Of a DNA stretch of 64,000 nt, positions 48,465-56,448 are shown one piece after another. Source of the DNA: Streptomyces sp. NBC_01304. GTDB lineage: Bacteria > Actinomycetota > Actinomycetes > Streptomycetales > Streptomycetaceae. The notes under the pieces are model-generated. The model searched no databases, was not told where the DNA came from, and worked only from the letters and a program-made list of their open reading frames with translations. The translations under genes were made by a program, and so were the position numbers. The DNA is taken from assembly GCF_035975855.1 (NCBI RefSeq), contig NZ_CP109055.1:930001-994000 (forward strand). The letters are read 5' to 3'. The stretch's first letter is position 1. Each line of letters starts with the position of its first letter.

Positions 48465-50537
48465 TCAGGTGCCGCCGCCCTCGCAGCCGCACCGGAAGAC
48501 GGCCGTCAAGGTGTGCGAATGCTCGTCGAAGAGGAAGGACGTCTCGCCCTTGGCCCGCTCCTCGTCGCCGCCGTACGACTTGCCGTCGAGGAGCCAGTCG
48601 GCGAAGACGTAGCCGGGCTCGGGGGTGGCGGTGACGTGGACGGTGTCGCCGTCGGCGTAGGGGCCCGGTTCGGAGAGGGACAAGGTGCCCTTGCCGCCCT
48701 CGGTGCTCAATGCCAGGTGGTGCCTGCGGCGTTCGAACAGCGCGGTCAGGCGCATGTCGTCCTGCCCGACGTCGAGGGCGATGGTGTCGTCCTCGCCCGC
48801 GTACGAGCCGTCCAGCTGCCAGCCCGCGAACCGCCAGCCGGGGGCCGCCTCGGCCTCGTACAGCAGGTCGGCTCCCTCGGCCTCGGCGCGCTTGGCCGGC
48901 CGCTTCTTCACGGTGCCGCCGCGGCCCGCCTTCACGGTCACCTTCGACTTGGGGGTGGCGCCCTTGCGGAAGACGGCGGTGAGCGTGCGGTCGCCGTTCA
49001 CCGCGACGCGTACGCCGTGCGCGCCGCCGGGGACCTTGCGGCCGTCCAGGAGCCAGTGGTGGAAGACGTACCCCTTGCGGGCGGTGGCGGTGAAGACGCT
49101 GCTCGAACCGTGCGGGTAGGGGCCCGACCGGGCCGCCTCGACAGTGCCCGCGCGCTTGGGCGACACGGTGGTGGCGACGGCGCACAGTGCGGCGGCGCTC
49201 TTGGCCGGGCGGTACGCGGCCACGGCCTTGCCGGTGGTGTTGAACACGTCGGCGGTGTCCGCCTCCTGGCGTTTGCCGAGGGGTACGCCCAGGGCCGTGC
49301 CGCGATAGGTGCGGTGGGGGGTCTCGAAGTGGTTGATGCGGTTGCAGCGGCCCTTGGTGGCCTTTCGGCAGCCCGACTCGTACGCCATGATCGTCGACCA
49401 GTCGCCGTCGGCCGGGAAGTAGCCGTTGGCCCCGTAGGGCGGGGGCTGCACGGGCTGGGTGACGCGGTCGTGCGAGGCGCCGAGGTTGTGCCCGATCTCG
49501 TGGGCGAAGGAGTAGTGGCCGATCGCGTTCTGGGCGACCACGGTGAATCCGTAGTTGGCGGTACGCGGACCGGGATCGGAGGGCACGTAGCCGATGCCGC
49601 CGGCGTTGCGTCCGCCCGTGATCACCGACACCAGGTCCGCGCCGTGCCGGTCGCGCAGCGCGTGCAGGCCGTCGGCGATGCCGTCCTTCGGGTCGGCGAC
49701 GGCGCGCAGCAGCTTCTCGCCGGCGGCGTCCACGCCTGCGGGCACGCTCACCGGGGTGGCGCGCACCAGGCGCAGCCGCACCCGGATGCCGCTGTCCGCG
49801 AAGGCGTCGTTGGCCAGCGCCACCGCGCGGGACACCTGGGCGCGCATCTGCTTGTCGCCGCGCGCTTCCTTGACCGCCTTGGGGGTGTAGCCGACCAGCA
49901 CGTCGACCATGGAAACGCGCCGGCCGCCCTTGCAGGGCGGTTTGGCGAGCGGCGGTGCGCCTGGTGCGGGCCGGGCTGCCGGTGGGCCGGCCGGGGGCGG
50001 GCTCAGCGGGGGTTCGTCCTCCTCGGCCATGGGCGTGAGTTGACTGACCGTCACCTGCCCGGGGGCGGCCGGCTCGATGGCGTACACATCGCCGCCGAGC
50101 ATGAAGTGCGCGCTCAGGTGTTCGTTGCCCGAGGTGCGGTCGCAGCCGCCTTCCAGCGTGACGAGCACGTCCTGGCCGACGGCGCCGTCCACCGTGCCGC
50201 TCCACTCGATGCGCCCGTCGGACCTCCGCCGACCCTCCTCCACGGCCTGCACGGTGACGTCGTCGAAGAGCGGGAAGACCACCTCCCGGCCCGCGCCGAC
50301 TCCGCACAGCGGGTCGAGCATCTCGGGCTCCACGCGTGCGGTGCGCGAGCGGACGACCTCAACTCCCGTTCCCTCATCGGCAGTTGCCGCGGGGCGGGCG
50401 TCCGTCTCGGGGGTGATGACGCCACCCGTCGGCGGCGTCGGCCCGCTGTCGTGCGCCGACGCGGGATCCACCACGACGCCCGCACCGAGCACCAACGCAC
50501 CCAGCACCAAGGCGCCGGTCCACCTGTAGCGGACCAT
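48465..50537 (-). CDS. Secreted M12-type metalloprotease with InlB B-repeats
   Basis: A 690-residue exported zinc protease. The signal peptide (TGALVLGALVLGAGVVVDPASA) is followed by a ~180-residue propeptide-like part and the catalytic domain. The zinc site is FAHEIGHNLGASHD (HExxHxxGxxHD) and a Met-turn follows at STIMAYES. The last ~230 residues hold about three InlB-type B-repeats (such as GYVFHHWLLDGRKV and GWRFAGWQLDGSYAGEDDTI), each ending LTA(V/L)F. These are small beta-domains often used for surface binding. I start at ATG 50537, with GGAGG five bases upstream; ATG 50561 has none. It lies 165 bases downstream of the gluconate GntR gene and is probably independently transcribed. Confidence 0.9.
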   Translation of the reverse strand: MVRYRWTGALVLGALVLGAGVVVDPASAHDSGPTPPTGGVITPETDARPAATADEGTGVEVVRSRTARVEPEMLDPLCGVGAGREVVFPLFDDVTVQAVEEGRRRSDGRIEWSGTVDGAVGQDVLVTLEGGCDRTSGNEHLSAHFMLGGDVYAIEPAAPGQVTVSQLTPMAEEDEPPLSPPPAGPPAARPAPGAPPLAKPPCKGGRRVSMVDVLVGYTPKAVKEARGDKQMRAQVSRAVALANDAFADSGIRVRLRLVRATPVSVPAGVDAAGEKLLRAVADPKDGIADGLHALRDRHGADLVSVITGGRNAGGIGYVPSDPGPRTANYGFTVVAQNAIGHYSFAHEIGHNLGASHDRVTQPVQPPPYGANGYFPADGDWSTIMAYESGCRKATKGRCNRINHFETPHRTYRGTALGVPLGKRQEADTADVFNTTGKAVAAYRPAKSAAALCAVATTVSPKRAGTVEAARSGPYPHGSSSVFTATARKGYVFHHWLLDGRKVPGGAHGVRVAVNGDRTLTAVFRKGATPKSKVTVKAGRGGTVKKRPAKRAEAEGADLLYEAEAAPGWRFAGWQLDGSYAGEDDTIALDVGQDDMRLTALFERRRHHLALSTEGGKGTLSLSEPGPYADGDTVHVTATPEPGYVFADWLLDGKSYGGDEERAKGETSFLFDEHSHTLTAVFRCGCEGGGT

Positions 50538-50654
50538 CCGAGCCTCCACCTGATCGGCCATCAGAACGCAAGGAGGGTTCCTCGAAAGGGCCTGTCGATC
50601 ACGGCAGCGACCCGGACGTCACTCCCTGGGCCGAACCCGGTCGACGTGGACCAG

Positions 50655-50695
50655 GACCTGTATACGGGTCACGGGCCGGCGAACCGATACAGGTC
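50655..50695. promoter_or_regulatory. Nine-base inverted repeat between gntR and the protease gene
   Basis: GACCTGTAT (50655-50663) and ATACAGGTC (50687-50695) match exactly across 23 bases. The left half runs into GTATAC, the core seen in other FCD-GntR operators of this window. It may control the protease promoter or be a weak terminator for gntR. Confidence 0.4.
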
Positions 50696-50702
50696 AATAC
50701 AG

Positions 50703-51404
50703 CTAGGGCGCCAGCACGTCCAGTTCCTCCAGTGCGCCGAGCGTGATCTCGCGGGTCAGTTCCTCGGCGCGGGCCGCGTCGCCCTCGCGGACCGCTTCGG
50801 CGACCTTGACGTGCAGGGTGACCGCCGCCGGATCCGGGTCCTCGAACATCACCTGGTGGTGGGTGCGGCCGGTGAGCACTTCGGCGACCACGTCGCCGAG
50901 CCGGGCGAACATCTCGTTGCCGGAGGCGTTCAGGACGATGCGGTGGAACTCGACGTCGTGCCGCAGGTACTCCTCGAGCCGCTGTCCGCGCGAGGTGGCG
51001 ACCATGCCGATGGCGCACTCGGTGAGGGCCGCGCACTGGGCGGCGGTGGCGTGCTTGGCGGCGAGGGCCGCGGCGGCCGGTTCGACGGCGGAGCGCAGCA
51101 CGGTGAGCGAGCGCAGCTGGCGCGGCCGGTCGGCCCCGGCCAGGCGCCACCGGATGACCTGCGGGTCGTAGACGTTCCACTCGGCGGTGGGCCGGACGGT
51201 GACACCGACGCGGCGCCGTGACTCCACCAGGTGCATGGATTCCAGTACGCGTACGGCCTCGCGCATCACGGAGCGCGAGACCGCGAACTCCTGGGACAGC
51301 TCGTCCGTCCGCAGGACGCTGCCGGGCGGGTACTCGCCCGCGGTGATCGCGGGCCCGAGGCTTTCCAGTACGCGGGCGTGCAGCCCTCGGGCCTGTGCAG
51401 TCAT
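50703..51404 (-). CDS. gntR: GntR-family (FadR/FCD) regulator of gluconate genes
   Basis: A 233-residue regulator. Its winged helix contains ITAGEYPPGSVLRTDELSQE, FAVSRSVMREAVRVLESMHL and VESRRRVGVTV. The FCD domain follows with LTVLRSAVEPAAAALAAKHA, the metal-ligand block HDVEFHRIVLNASGNEMFA and a final TLHVKVAEAVREGDAARAEE. It is divergent from gntK-gntP, the standard arrangement in streptomycetes, so it should repress gluconate uptake and phosphorylation until gluconate or its phosphate binds. The intergenic inverted repeats at 51439-51480 are the probable operators. Confidence 0.9.
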   Translation of the reverse strand: MTAQARGLHARVLESLGPAITAGEYPPGSVLRTDELSQEFAVSRSVMREAVRVLESMHLVESRRRVGVTVRPTAEWNVYDPQVIRWRLAGADRPRQLRSLTVLRSAVEPAAAALAAKHATAAQCAALTECAIGMVATSRGQRLEEYLRHDVEFHRIVLNASGNEMFARLGDVVAEVLTGRTHHQVMFEDPDPAAVTLHVKVAEAVREGDAARAEELTREITLGALEELDVLAP

Positions 51405-51438
51405 GGGGTCAGCCTACGAGGCGACCTCCGTAAGCAAT

Positions 51439-51480
51439 AAGTCTGACTTTTAAGTCACAGGGTCTTGAATTCATCAGACC
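51439..51480. promoter_or_regulatory. Inverted repeats in the gntR/gntK intergenic region
   Basis: AAGTC-T-GACTT (51439-51449) is a perfect odd palindrome. GGTCT...AGACC (51461-51480) encloses TGAATTCA. Both lie between the divergent gntR and gntK starts. They are candidate GntR sites governing both directions. Confidence 0.45.
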
Positions 51481-51553
51481 TAATGGGTTTCAGTGGCGTG
51501 ACGCACGGCCCGGCGCCGTGCGGACCGATGTCAAAGAAGACAGCGAGGCAGCG

Positions 51554-52090
51554 ATGAACACCCCCCACGTCGTCGTAGTCATGGGCGTGGCCGGCACGGG
51601 CAAGACCACGATCGGCCCCCTGCTCGCCGCACATCTCGGCGTTCCCTACGCCGAGGGCGACGACTTCCACCCCGAGGCGAACATCGCCAAGATGTCGGCC
51701 GGTACGCCGCTGACCGACGAGGACCGGTGGCCCTGGCTCGACTCCATCGGCGCCTGGGCCCTCGGCCGAGGCGGGCTCGGCGGAGTGGTCAGCAGCTCGG
51801 CGCTGAAGCGGAGCTACCGGGACCGGCTGCGCTCCGCCGCCCCCGGCCTCGTCTTCGTCCATCTCACCGGTGAGCGGGGCCTCATCGAGGACCGGATGTC
51901 GCACCGGCACGGCCACTTCATGCCCACCGCCCTGCTCGACTCGCAGTTCGCCACGCTCCAGCCGCTCGGCCCGGACGAGGCGGGCGTCGCCGTCGACGTG
52001 TCGGGCGGCCCCGAGGAGATCGCCGGGCGGGCCGCAGCCGCCCTGCGTGAGCTCGGGGCAAAGCCGCGCGGACAGCTGACCTCGCAGTAA
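51554..52090 (+). CDS. gntK: Gluconokinase
   Basis: A 178-residue gluconate kinase. It phosphorylates gluconate to 6-phosphogluconate with ATP. The Walker A motif is GVAGTGKTT. The substrate site EGDDFHPEANIAKMSAGTPL, the DRWPWL block and VVSSSALKRSYRDRLR are all typical. Length matches bacterial GntK. Start ATG 51554 has GAGG five bases upstream; an in-frame ATG at 51518 is less likely. It is followed after 40 bases by the gluconate permease gene and is divergent from gntR. Confidence 0.95.
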   Translation: MNTPHVVVVMGVAGTGKTTIGPLLAAHLGVPYAEGDDFHPEANIAKMSAGTPLTDEDRWPWLDSIGAWALGRGGLGGVVSSSALKRSYRDRLRSAAPGLVFVHLTGERGLIEDRMSHRHGHFMPTALLDSQFATLQPLGPDEAGVAVDVSGGPEEIAGRAAAALRELGAKPRGQLTSQ

Positions 52091-52130
52091 CGCTCTCCCC
52101 CACCTGCCACCACGTACAAGGGAAAAGACC

Positions 52131-53528
52131 GTGACCAGACTCAGCGTCGAGATGCTGGCAGCGGACCCCGTCGAGCCGATCACCTCGGCGGGCCACGCCC
52201 AGCTGGGGATCGCCGTCCTCGCGGGCATCGCCGTCATCGTCCTGCTCATCACGAAGTTCAAGGTGCACGCCTTCCTGGCGCTGACCATCGGCTCGCTCGC
52301 GCTCGGGGCCTTCGCGGGCGCGCCGCTCGACAAGGCCATCGCCAGCTTCACCACCGGTCTCGGCGCCACCGTCGCGGGCGTGGGTGTGCTGATCGCGCTC
52401 GGCGCGATCCTCGGCAAGCTGCTCGCCGACTCCGGAGGCGCCGACCAGATCGTCGACACGATCCTCGCCAAGGCCGGCGGGCGGTCCATGCCGTGGGCGA
52501 TCGTGCTGATCGCGAGCGTGATCGGCCTGCCGCTCTTCTTCGAGGTCGGCATCGTGCTGCTGATCCCGGTCGTGCTGATGGTCGCCAAGCGCGGCAACTA
52601 CTCGCTGATGCGGATCGGCATCCCGGCGCTGGCCGGCCTCTCCGTGATGCACGGGCTCATCCCGCCGCACCCCGGCCCGCTGGTCGCGATCGATGCCGTC
52701 GGCGCCAACCTGGGCGTCACCCTGGCCCTCGGCGTGCTCGTCGCGATCCCGACGGTGATCATCGCGGGTCCGCTGTTCTCGAAGGTCGCGGCCCGCTGGG
52801 TCGACATCCCGGTGCCGGAGAAGATGGTGCCGCAGCGCCCGTCCGAGGACCTGGACAAGCGCCCGGGTTTCGGCGCCACCATCGCCACGGTGCTGCTGCC
52901 CGTCGTCCTGATGCTGGCCAAGGCACTGGTGGACATCGTCGTGGACGACCCCGAGCACAGCGTGCAGCGGGTCTTCGACGTCATCGGCTCTCCGCTGATC
53001 GCGCTGCTCGCCGCGGTGCTCGTGGGCATGTTCACGCTCGGCCGCGCCGCCGGGTTCAGCAAGGGGCGGCTGTCCACGACCGTCGAGAAGTCCCTCGCCC
53101 CCATCGCAGGCATCCTCCTGATCGTCGGCGCGGGCGGCGGCTTCAAGCAGACGCTCATCGACTCCGGCGTGGGGAAGATGGTCCTGGACATCTCCGAGGA
53201 CTGGTCGATCCCGGCGCTCCTGCTCGCCTGGCTGATCGCCGTGGTGATCCGCCTCGCCACGGGTTCGGCGACCGTCGCGACGGTGTCGGCCGCCGGTCTG
53301 GTGGCTCCGCTCGCGGCCGACATGTCGACCGCCCACGCGGCGCTCCTCGTCCTCGCGATCGGTGCCGGTTCGCTCTTCTTCAGCCATGTGAACGACGCGG
53401 GGTTCTGGCTGGTGAAGGAGTACTTCGGCATGAACGTCGGCCAGACGATCAAGACTTGGTCGGTGATGGAGACGATCATCTCGGTCGTGGCCGGCGGCCT
53501 GGTGCTGCTGCTGTCCTTGGTGATCTAG
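52131..53528 (+). CDS. gntP: Gluconate:H+ symporter (GntP family)
   Basis: A 465-residue polytopic permease of the GntP family, with about 12-14 helices. Conserved stretches include LADSGGADQIVDTILAKAGG, LPLFFEVGIVLLIPVVLMVA, GLSVMHGLIPPHPGPLVAID, RLATGSATVATVSAAGLVAP and FFSHVNDAGFWLVKEYFGMN. It imports gluconate with protons. The start is GTG 52131 with AAGGGAAAA upstream. It is the second gene of the gluconate operon and is followed by a strong terminator. Confidence 0.95.
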   Translation: MTRLSVEMLAADPVEPITSAGHAQLGIAVLAGIAVIVLLITKFKVHAFLALTIGSLALGAFAGAPLDKAIASFTTGLGATVAGVGVLIALGAILGKLLADSGGADQIVDTILAKAGGRSMPWAIVLIASVIGLPLFFEVGIVLLIPVVLMVAKRGNYSLMRIGIPALAGLSVMHGLIPPHPGPLVAIDAVGANLGVTLALGVLVAIPTVIIAGPLFSKVAARWVDIPVPEKMVPQRPSEDLDKRPGFGATIATVLLPVVLMLAKALVDIVVDDPEHSVQRVFDVIGSPLIALLAAVLVGMFTLGRAAGFSKGRLSTTVEKSLAPIAGILLIVGAGGGFKQTLIDSGVGKMVLDISEDWSIPALLLAWLIAVVIRLATGSATVATVSAAGLVAPLAADMSTAHAALLVLAIGAGSLFFSHVNDAGFWLVKEYFGMNVGQTIKTWSVMETIISVVAGGLVLLLSLVI

Positions 53529-53558
53529 CGCCTTACGCAGAGCGCGCAGAGCACGAGG

Positions 53559-53592
53559 ATCCCCGGCCGTCGTCGTCCGTACGGCCGGGGAT
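53559..53592 (+). terminator. Rho-independent terminator of the gluconate operon
   Basis: ATCCCCGGCCGT (53559-53570) and ACGGCCGGGGAT (53581-53592) form a perfect 12-base-pair stem with a ten-base loop, followed by TTTCGC. It is 30 bases after the gntP stop. Confidence 0.88.
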
Positions 53593-54216
53593 TTCGCATG
53601 CTCCGGGTGCGGCGCCGCCTGTTGCCAACAGGTGGCCGCTCGCGCGGTGTTGCTTATTGCCAGCCCGTCTCTAACATGCGAAGTACCGGGGCATGCGGGC
53701 CGTGCCAGTCCGTCGGCCGCCATGTCCCCCGTCTGCTTCGGCCCCTGGACCCGGGCCCCACCACACTCCGCACGTCAGGGCGGCCGGAGCCGCGCATGCG
53801 CCGACTCACGGCGGTTCCGGCCTACCGTCCTCCCGGCCTGTTTGAGCCGGGGTGTACTCCCGCGCACTCCGGATGCCGGTGAGGACGGTGGGGTGCGAGG
53901 ACCGCGTGGAAGGGGAGCCACGCGGTTCCCGCGCCTGAGGCCGCCGCCGATGTTGGCGTATTCCTCCGGCGGCGGCCGTCTCACAACGGGCGCTTCTTTG
54001 GGCGTTCCACACCCGTTGATCCCTGAGATCATCGTGCCCGGCCGTGCCGGGTGTGATGCGTGCTCGCCGCTGGGTCAGCGGGGAGGTGCCTCGACCGAAG
54101 CAGCGGGCTGCGGAACAAGAGCCCGGAAGGCGTATCAGGAGGCAGTGGGTCGACCGGGGACCGGGGCCGCACGGCCCACGCTAGTACTCAAGTGCGAAGC
54201 CCGATAGGGCATGACG
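53593..54216. other. Intergenic stretch without a supported gene
   Basis: About 620 bases between the gluconate terminator and the end of the ANTAR genes. Open frames exist on both strands, but none has a ribosome site or family resemblance, and the most open one (53632-54207 plus) lacks normal codon bias. No strong repeat or palindrome is seen. Confidence 0.45.
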
Positions 54217-54924
54217 TCAATTGCCCTTGGCGTCGTCGGCGTCCAGGTGAACCCGGTGCGCAAGGACCTGACGGGCGATGGTGAGCAGCAGCTGGTCGTG
54301 GCGGAAGGCGTGGCCGCGCAGCCGGGCCAGCGCCTGTGCGCAGTCGACGCCGAGTTGGGCGGCGAGCATGCCGGTGGCCTGGTGCACCTCGGCGAAGTGC
54401 AGGCTGGTGCCGTCCAGAATTCTGTACGCGTCAGCGGGATCGGAAACGCGGCTGACGAGGTACTGGGCGAGCAGGTCGGCCACGGTCAACGCGGCGGTCA
54501 ACTGGTCCGTGGTCATCGGGCCAGGGCTGGTGCGGTGGCCGGTCAGGACGCCGATCGCGATGATCCCGATGCGCAACGGGAAGGCGAACACGGCGCGCAC
54601 GCCGAGCGCCAGGACCGGGCCGGGCAGCCCGGGCCAGCGGGTGGCGTCGAGCAGGGCCATCTCGGGGACGAGGATGATGGTGCCGCGCAGGGCCGCGTCG
54701 GGGCTGGGTCCCTGACCCTGGGTCAGCTGCAGGTCTTCCAGGGACACGGTGAACTCGCCGAAGGCCTGCACGAGTTCACCGGGCCTGCCGCCCGGGGCCA
54801 GCACAAAGGCCAGCCCGTCGAGGCCGAGTTCCCGGCCGGCTTGCCGGAGCGGCAGGGTGGGCAGGCCCGGACCCCTGTGGTTGTCCAGGGCAAGCATTAA
54901 GGAAGCCGTGATCGGGTACGGCAT
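54217..54924 (-). CDS. GAF-ANTAR domain regulator (first of a tandem pair)
   Basis: A 235-residue protein. The first ~150 residues look like a GAF-type sensor (FGEFTVSLEDLQLTQGQGPS and ALGVRAVFAFPLRIGIIAIG). The C-terminal ~60 residues are an ANTAR RNA-binding domain (FAEVHQATGMLAAQLGVDCA, then QALARLRGHAFRHDQ). ANTAR proteins bind two-hexaloop RNA and prevent transcription termination. Start ATG 54924 has GGGA upstream; GTG 54942 is possible. It is separated by 47 bases from a second GAF-ANTAR gene on the same strand. A target RNA is not apparent nearby. Confidence 0.85.
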   Translation of the reverse strand: MPYPITASLMLALDNHRGPGLPTLPLRQAGRELGLDGLAFVLAPGGRPGELVQAFGEFTVSLEDLQLTQGQGPSPDAALRGTIILVPEMALLDATRWPGLPGPVLALGVRAVFAFPLRIGIIAIGVLTGHRTSPGPMTTDQLTAALTVADLLAQYLVSRVSDPADAYRILDGTSLHFAEVHQATGMLAAQLGVDCAQALARLRGHAFRHDQLLLTIARQVLAHRVHLDADDAKGN

Positions 54925-54971
54925 GGCGTGTCCCGTCCTCACCTGCTACCGGGCCGGGCCCGGCAGCGGCT

Positions 54972-55712
54972 TCATCCCTCGGAATCCAGCAGGCTGATCC
55001 CTGCGGTGCCGTTCAGGACCTGGCGGGCCACGTCGATGAGTTTGACCCCTTGGGTGCGGGCGTGGTTGCGCATGCGCGTGAATGCCTCGTCCACGTTGCT
55101 CTGCCGGCGGTGGGCGAGGTATCCCTTGGCCTGTTCGATGATGATCCGCGAGTCCAGTGCCTGCTGCAGCTGTGCGATCACGGTCATCTGCTCGTGCGCC
55201 GCGCGTTGTTGGAGGATGCCGATAGTGGCCGTGTCCGCCAGAGCCTGAGCCAGGTGCAGCTGACCGGCGTCGAGCGGACCGGGCTCGCTGCGGAACAGGT
55301 TGAGCGCGCCGATCACCTGCTCCTGCCAGCGCAGTGGAGCCGCGACCACGGAGGTGAAGCCCAACTGCAGGGCGTGCGGGGCGAAATGGGGCCAGCGGAT
55401 GCGGGCATCCTCCGTGTCCAGGCGGACGTCGTCGATGGGCGTGCGGGCATGGAAGCAGTCCCGGCACGGACCCTCGTCCCATTCGGCGCCCGCCAACTCC
55501 AGCGCGTAGTTACGTTCGTCGGACGCGGCGGCCTCCACCGCCCGGCCGAGCGGGATGCCGAGCAGCACACCGGCCGCCGCCACATCCAGCAGGTCCACAC
55601 AGTGTTCGCTGAGTGTGTGGAGGAATCCGATCACGTCGAAGTCGCGCACCAGGGTGTTGGTGAGTTCGACGAAGGCGGACGCAAGCCGCTCCTCACGCGG
55701 CGTCTCGGGCAT
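54972..55712 (-). CDS. GAF-ANTAR domain regulator (second of a tandem pair)
   Basis: A 246-residue GAF-ANTAR protein. The GAF domain spans about 20-165 (FVELTNTLVRDFDVIGFLHT, LQLGFTSVVAAPLRWQEQVI, GALNLFRSEPGPL), with a CRDCF pair that could hold metal or redox chemistry. The ANTAR domain (QLQQALDSRIIIEQAKGYLA, HRRQSNVDEAFTRMRNHA) is at the C terminus. It is more canonical than its neighbour. The two probably arose by duplication or act together. The 346-base gap upstream separates it from the ribose operon, so it is likely a separate transcript. Confidence 0.9.
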   Translation of the reverse strand: MPETPREERLASAFVELTNTLVRDFDVIGFLHTLSEHCVDLLDVAAAGVLLGIPLGRAVEAAASDERNYALELAGAEWDEGPCRDCFHARTPIDDVRLDTEDARIRWPHFAPHALQLGFTSVVAAPLRWQEQVIGALNLFRSEPGPLDAGQLHLAQALADTATIGILQQRAAHEQMTVIAQLQQALDSRIIIEQAKGYLAHRRQSNVDEAFTRMRNHARTQGVKLIDVARQVLNGTAGISLLDSEG

Positions 55713-55788
55713 GACGGTCGCACCGCCCCTTCTTCAAGGAAACACTCCGCGGGATGCCGCCAGTCACGAGCTGCGCACGCCAGTCAGA

Positions 55789-55823
55789 CAGCGGGCAGCG
55801 GGCAGCGGGCAGCGGGCAGCGGT
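55789..55823. repeat. Heptanucleotide repeat in the ANTAR/rbsD gap
   Basis: Four exact CAGCGGG units and a partial fifth. Seven-base units cannot preserve a reading frame, and the 346-base gap (55713-56058) has no supported gene. It is a plausible length-variable site within the ANTAR promoter or leader region. Confidence 0.7.
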
Positions 55824-56058
55824 GTGTAGGTGTGGGTCGTCCGCACGGGGCCGGGTACGTCCGCTGACGAAAGTCCGTTTCCTCCCCGAGCGCATCGTCG
55901 CCGAACACCGGCATCACACGGAAGCGCACGTTGGTGGAGGTATCAACGGAGTCCCCCTCAGGCTACCGCTGGTACCTCCCCGGAGCGCCTGTCTCCCGCC
56001 GACTTCCGGGCCTCGACGGCCGGACTCGTCGGCGGCCGCGGAATCCGGCATTCATGCG

Positions 56059-56448
56059 TCAGAAGAAGACCCCGCAGCGCAGCAACACGTTGGCGAAGGG
56101 CCGCGCCTCCCCGGTCCGTACGACCAGCCGCGCGCCCGTCGACAGCGCCTTGAGCTCCTCGTGGGTGACGAAGGAGAGCGACGGCACCCGCGCCTGCAGC
56201 AGGCTCGCCGCCTCGGCGTTGGCGGCCCGCACCTCGCGCGCCGCGGTCCCCGCCTCCACCACCAGCTCGTCGAGCAGCCCGTCGAGCACCTCGGCGAACG
56301 ACGGCACCCCGGCCCGGAAGGCGAGGTCCACGATGCGCGGCCCCGCCGGGATCGGCATCCCGGCGTCGCACACCAGGACCCCGTCCCCGTGCCCCAACTC
56401 GGCGACGGCGCCCGCCAGATGACGATTGAGAATCCCGGACCTCTTCAC
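56059..56448 (-). CDS. rbsD: D-ribose pyranase
   Basis: A 129-residue RbsD protein, which interconverts pyranose and furanose forms of ribose so that RbsK can act. It starts MKRSGILNRHLAGAVAELGH (His in NRHL). VCDAGMPIP, IVDLAFRAGVPSF and the closing VRTGEARPFANVLLRCGVFF are diagnostic. The ATG overlaps the rbsK stop (ATGA). It is the last gene of the ribose operon. Confidence 0.95.
   Translation of the reverse strand: MKRSGILNRHLAGAVAELGHGDGVLVCDAGMPIPAGPRIVDLAFRAGVPSFAEVLDGLLDELVVEAGTAAREVRAANAEAASLLQARVPSLSFVTHEELKALSTGARLVVRTGEARPFANVLLRCGVFF

Noticed and set aside
48258..51221. 987-codon plus-strand frame across the metalloprotease gene
   Set aside because: Antisense shadow of the protease gene. 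Its Val/Gly/Ala-rich translation has no domain, while the opposite strand has HExxH and B-repeats.
53632..54207. Plus-strand frame after the gluconate terminator
   Set aside because: No ribosome site, poor codon bias and no recognisable segment.
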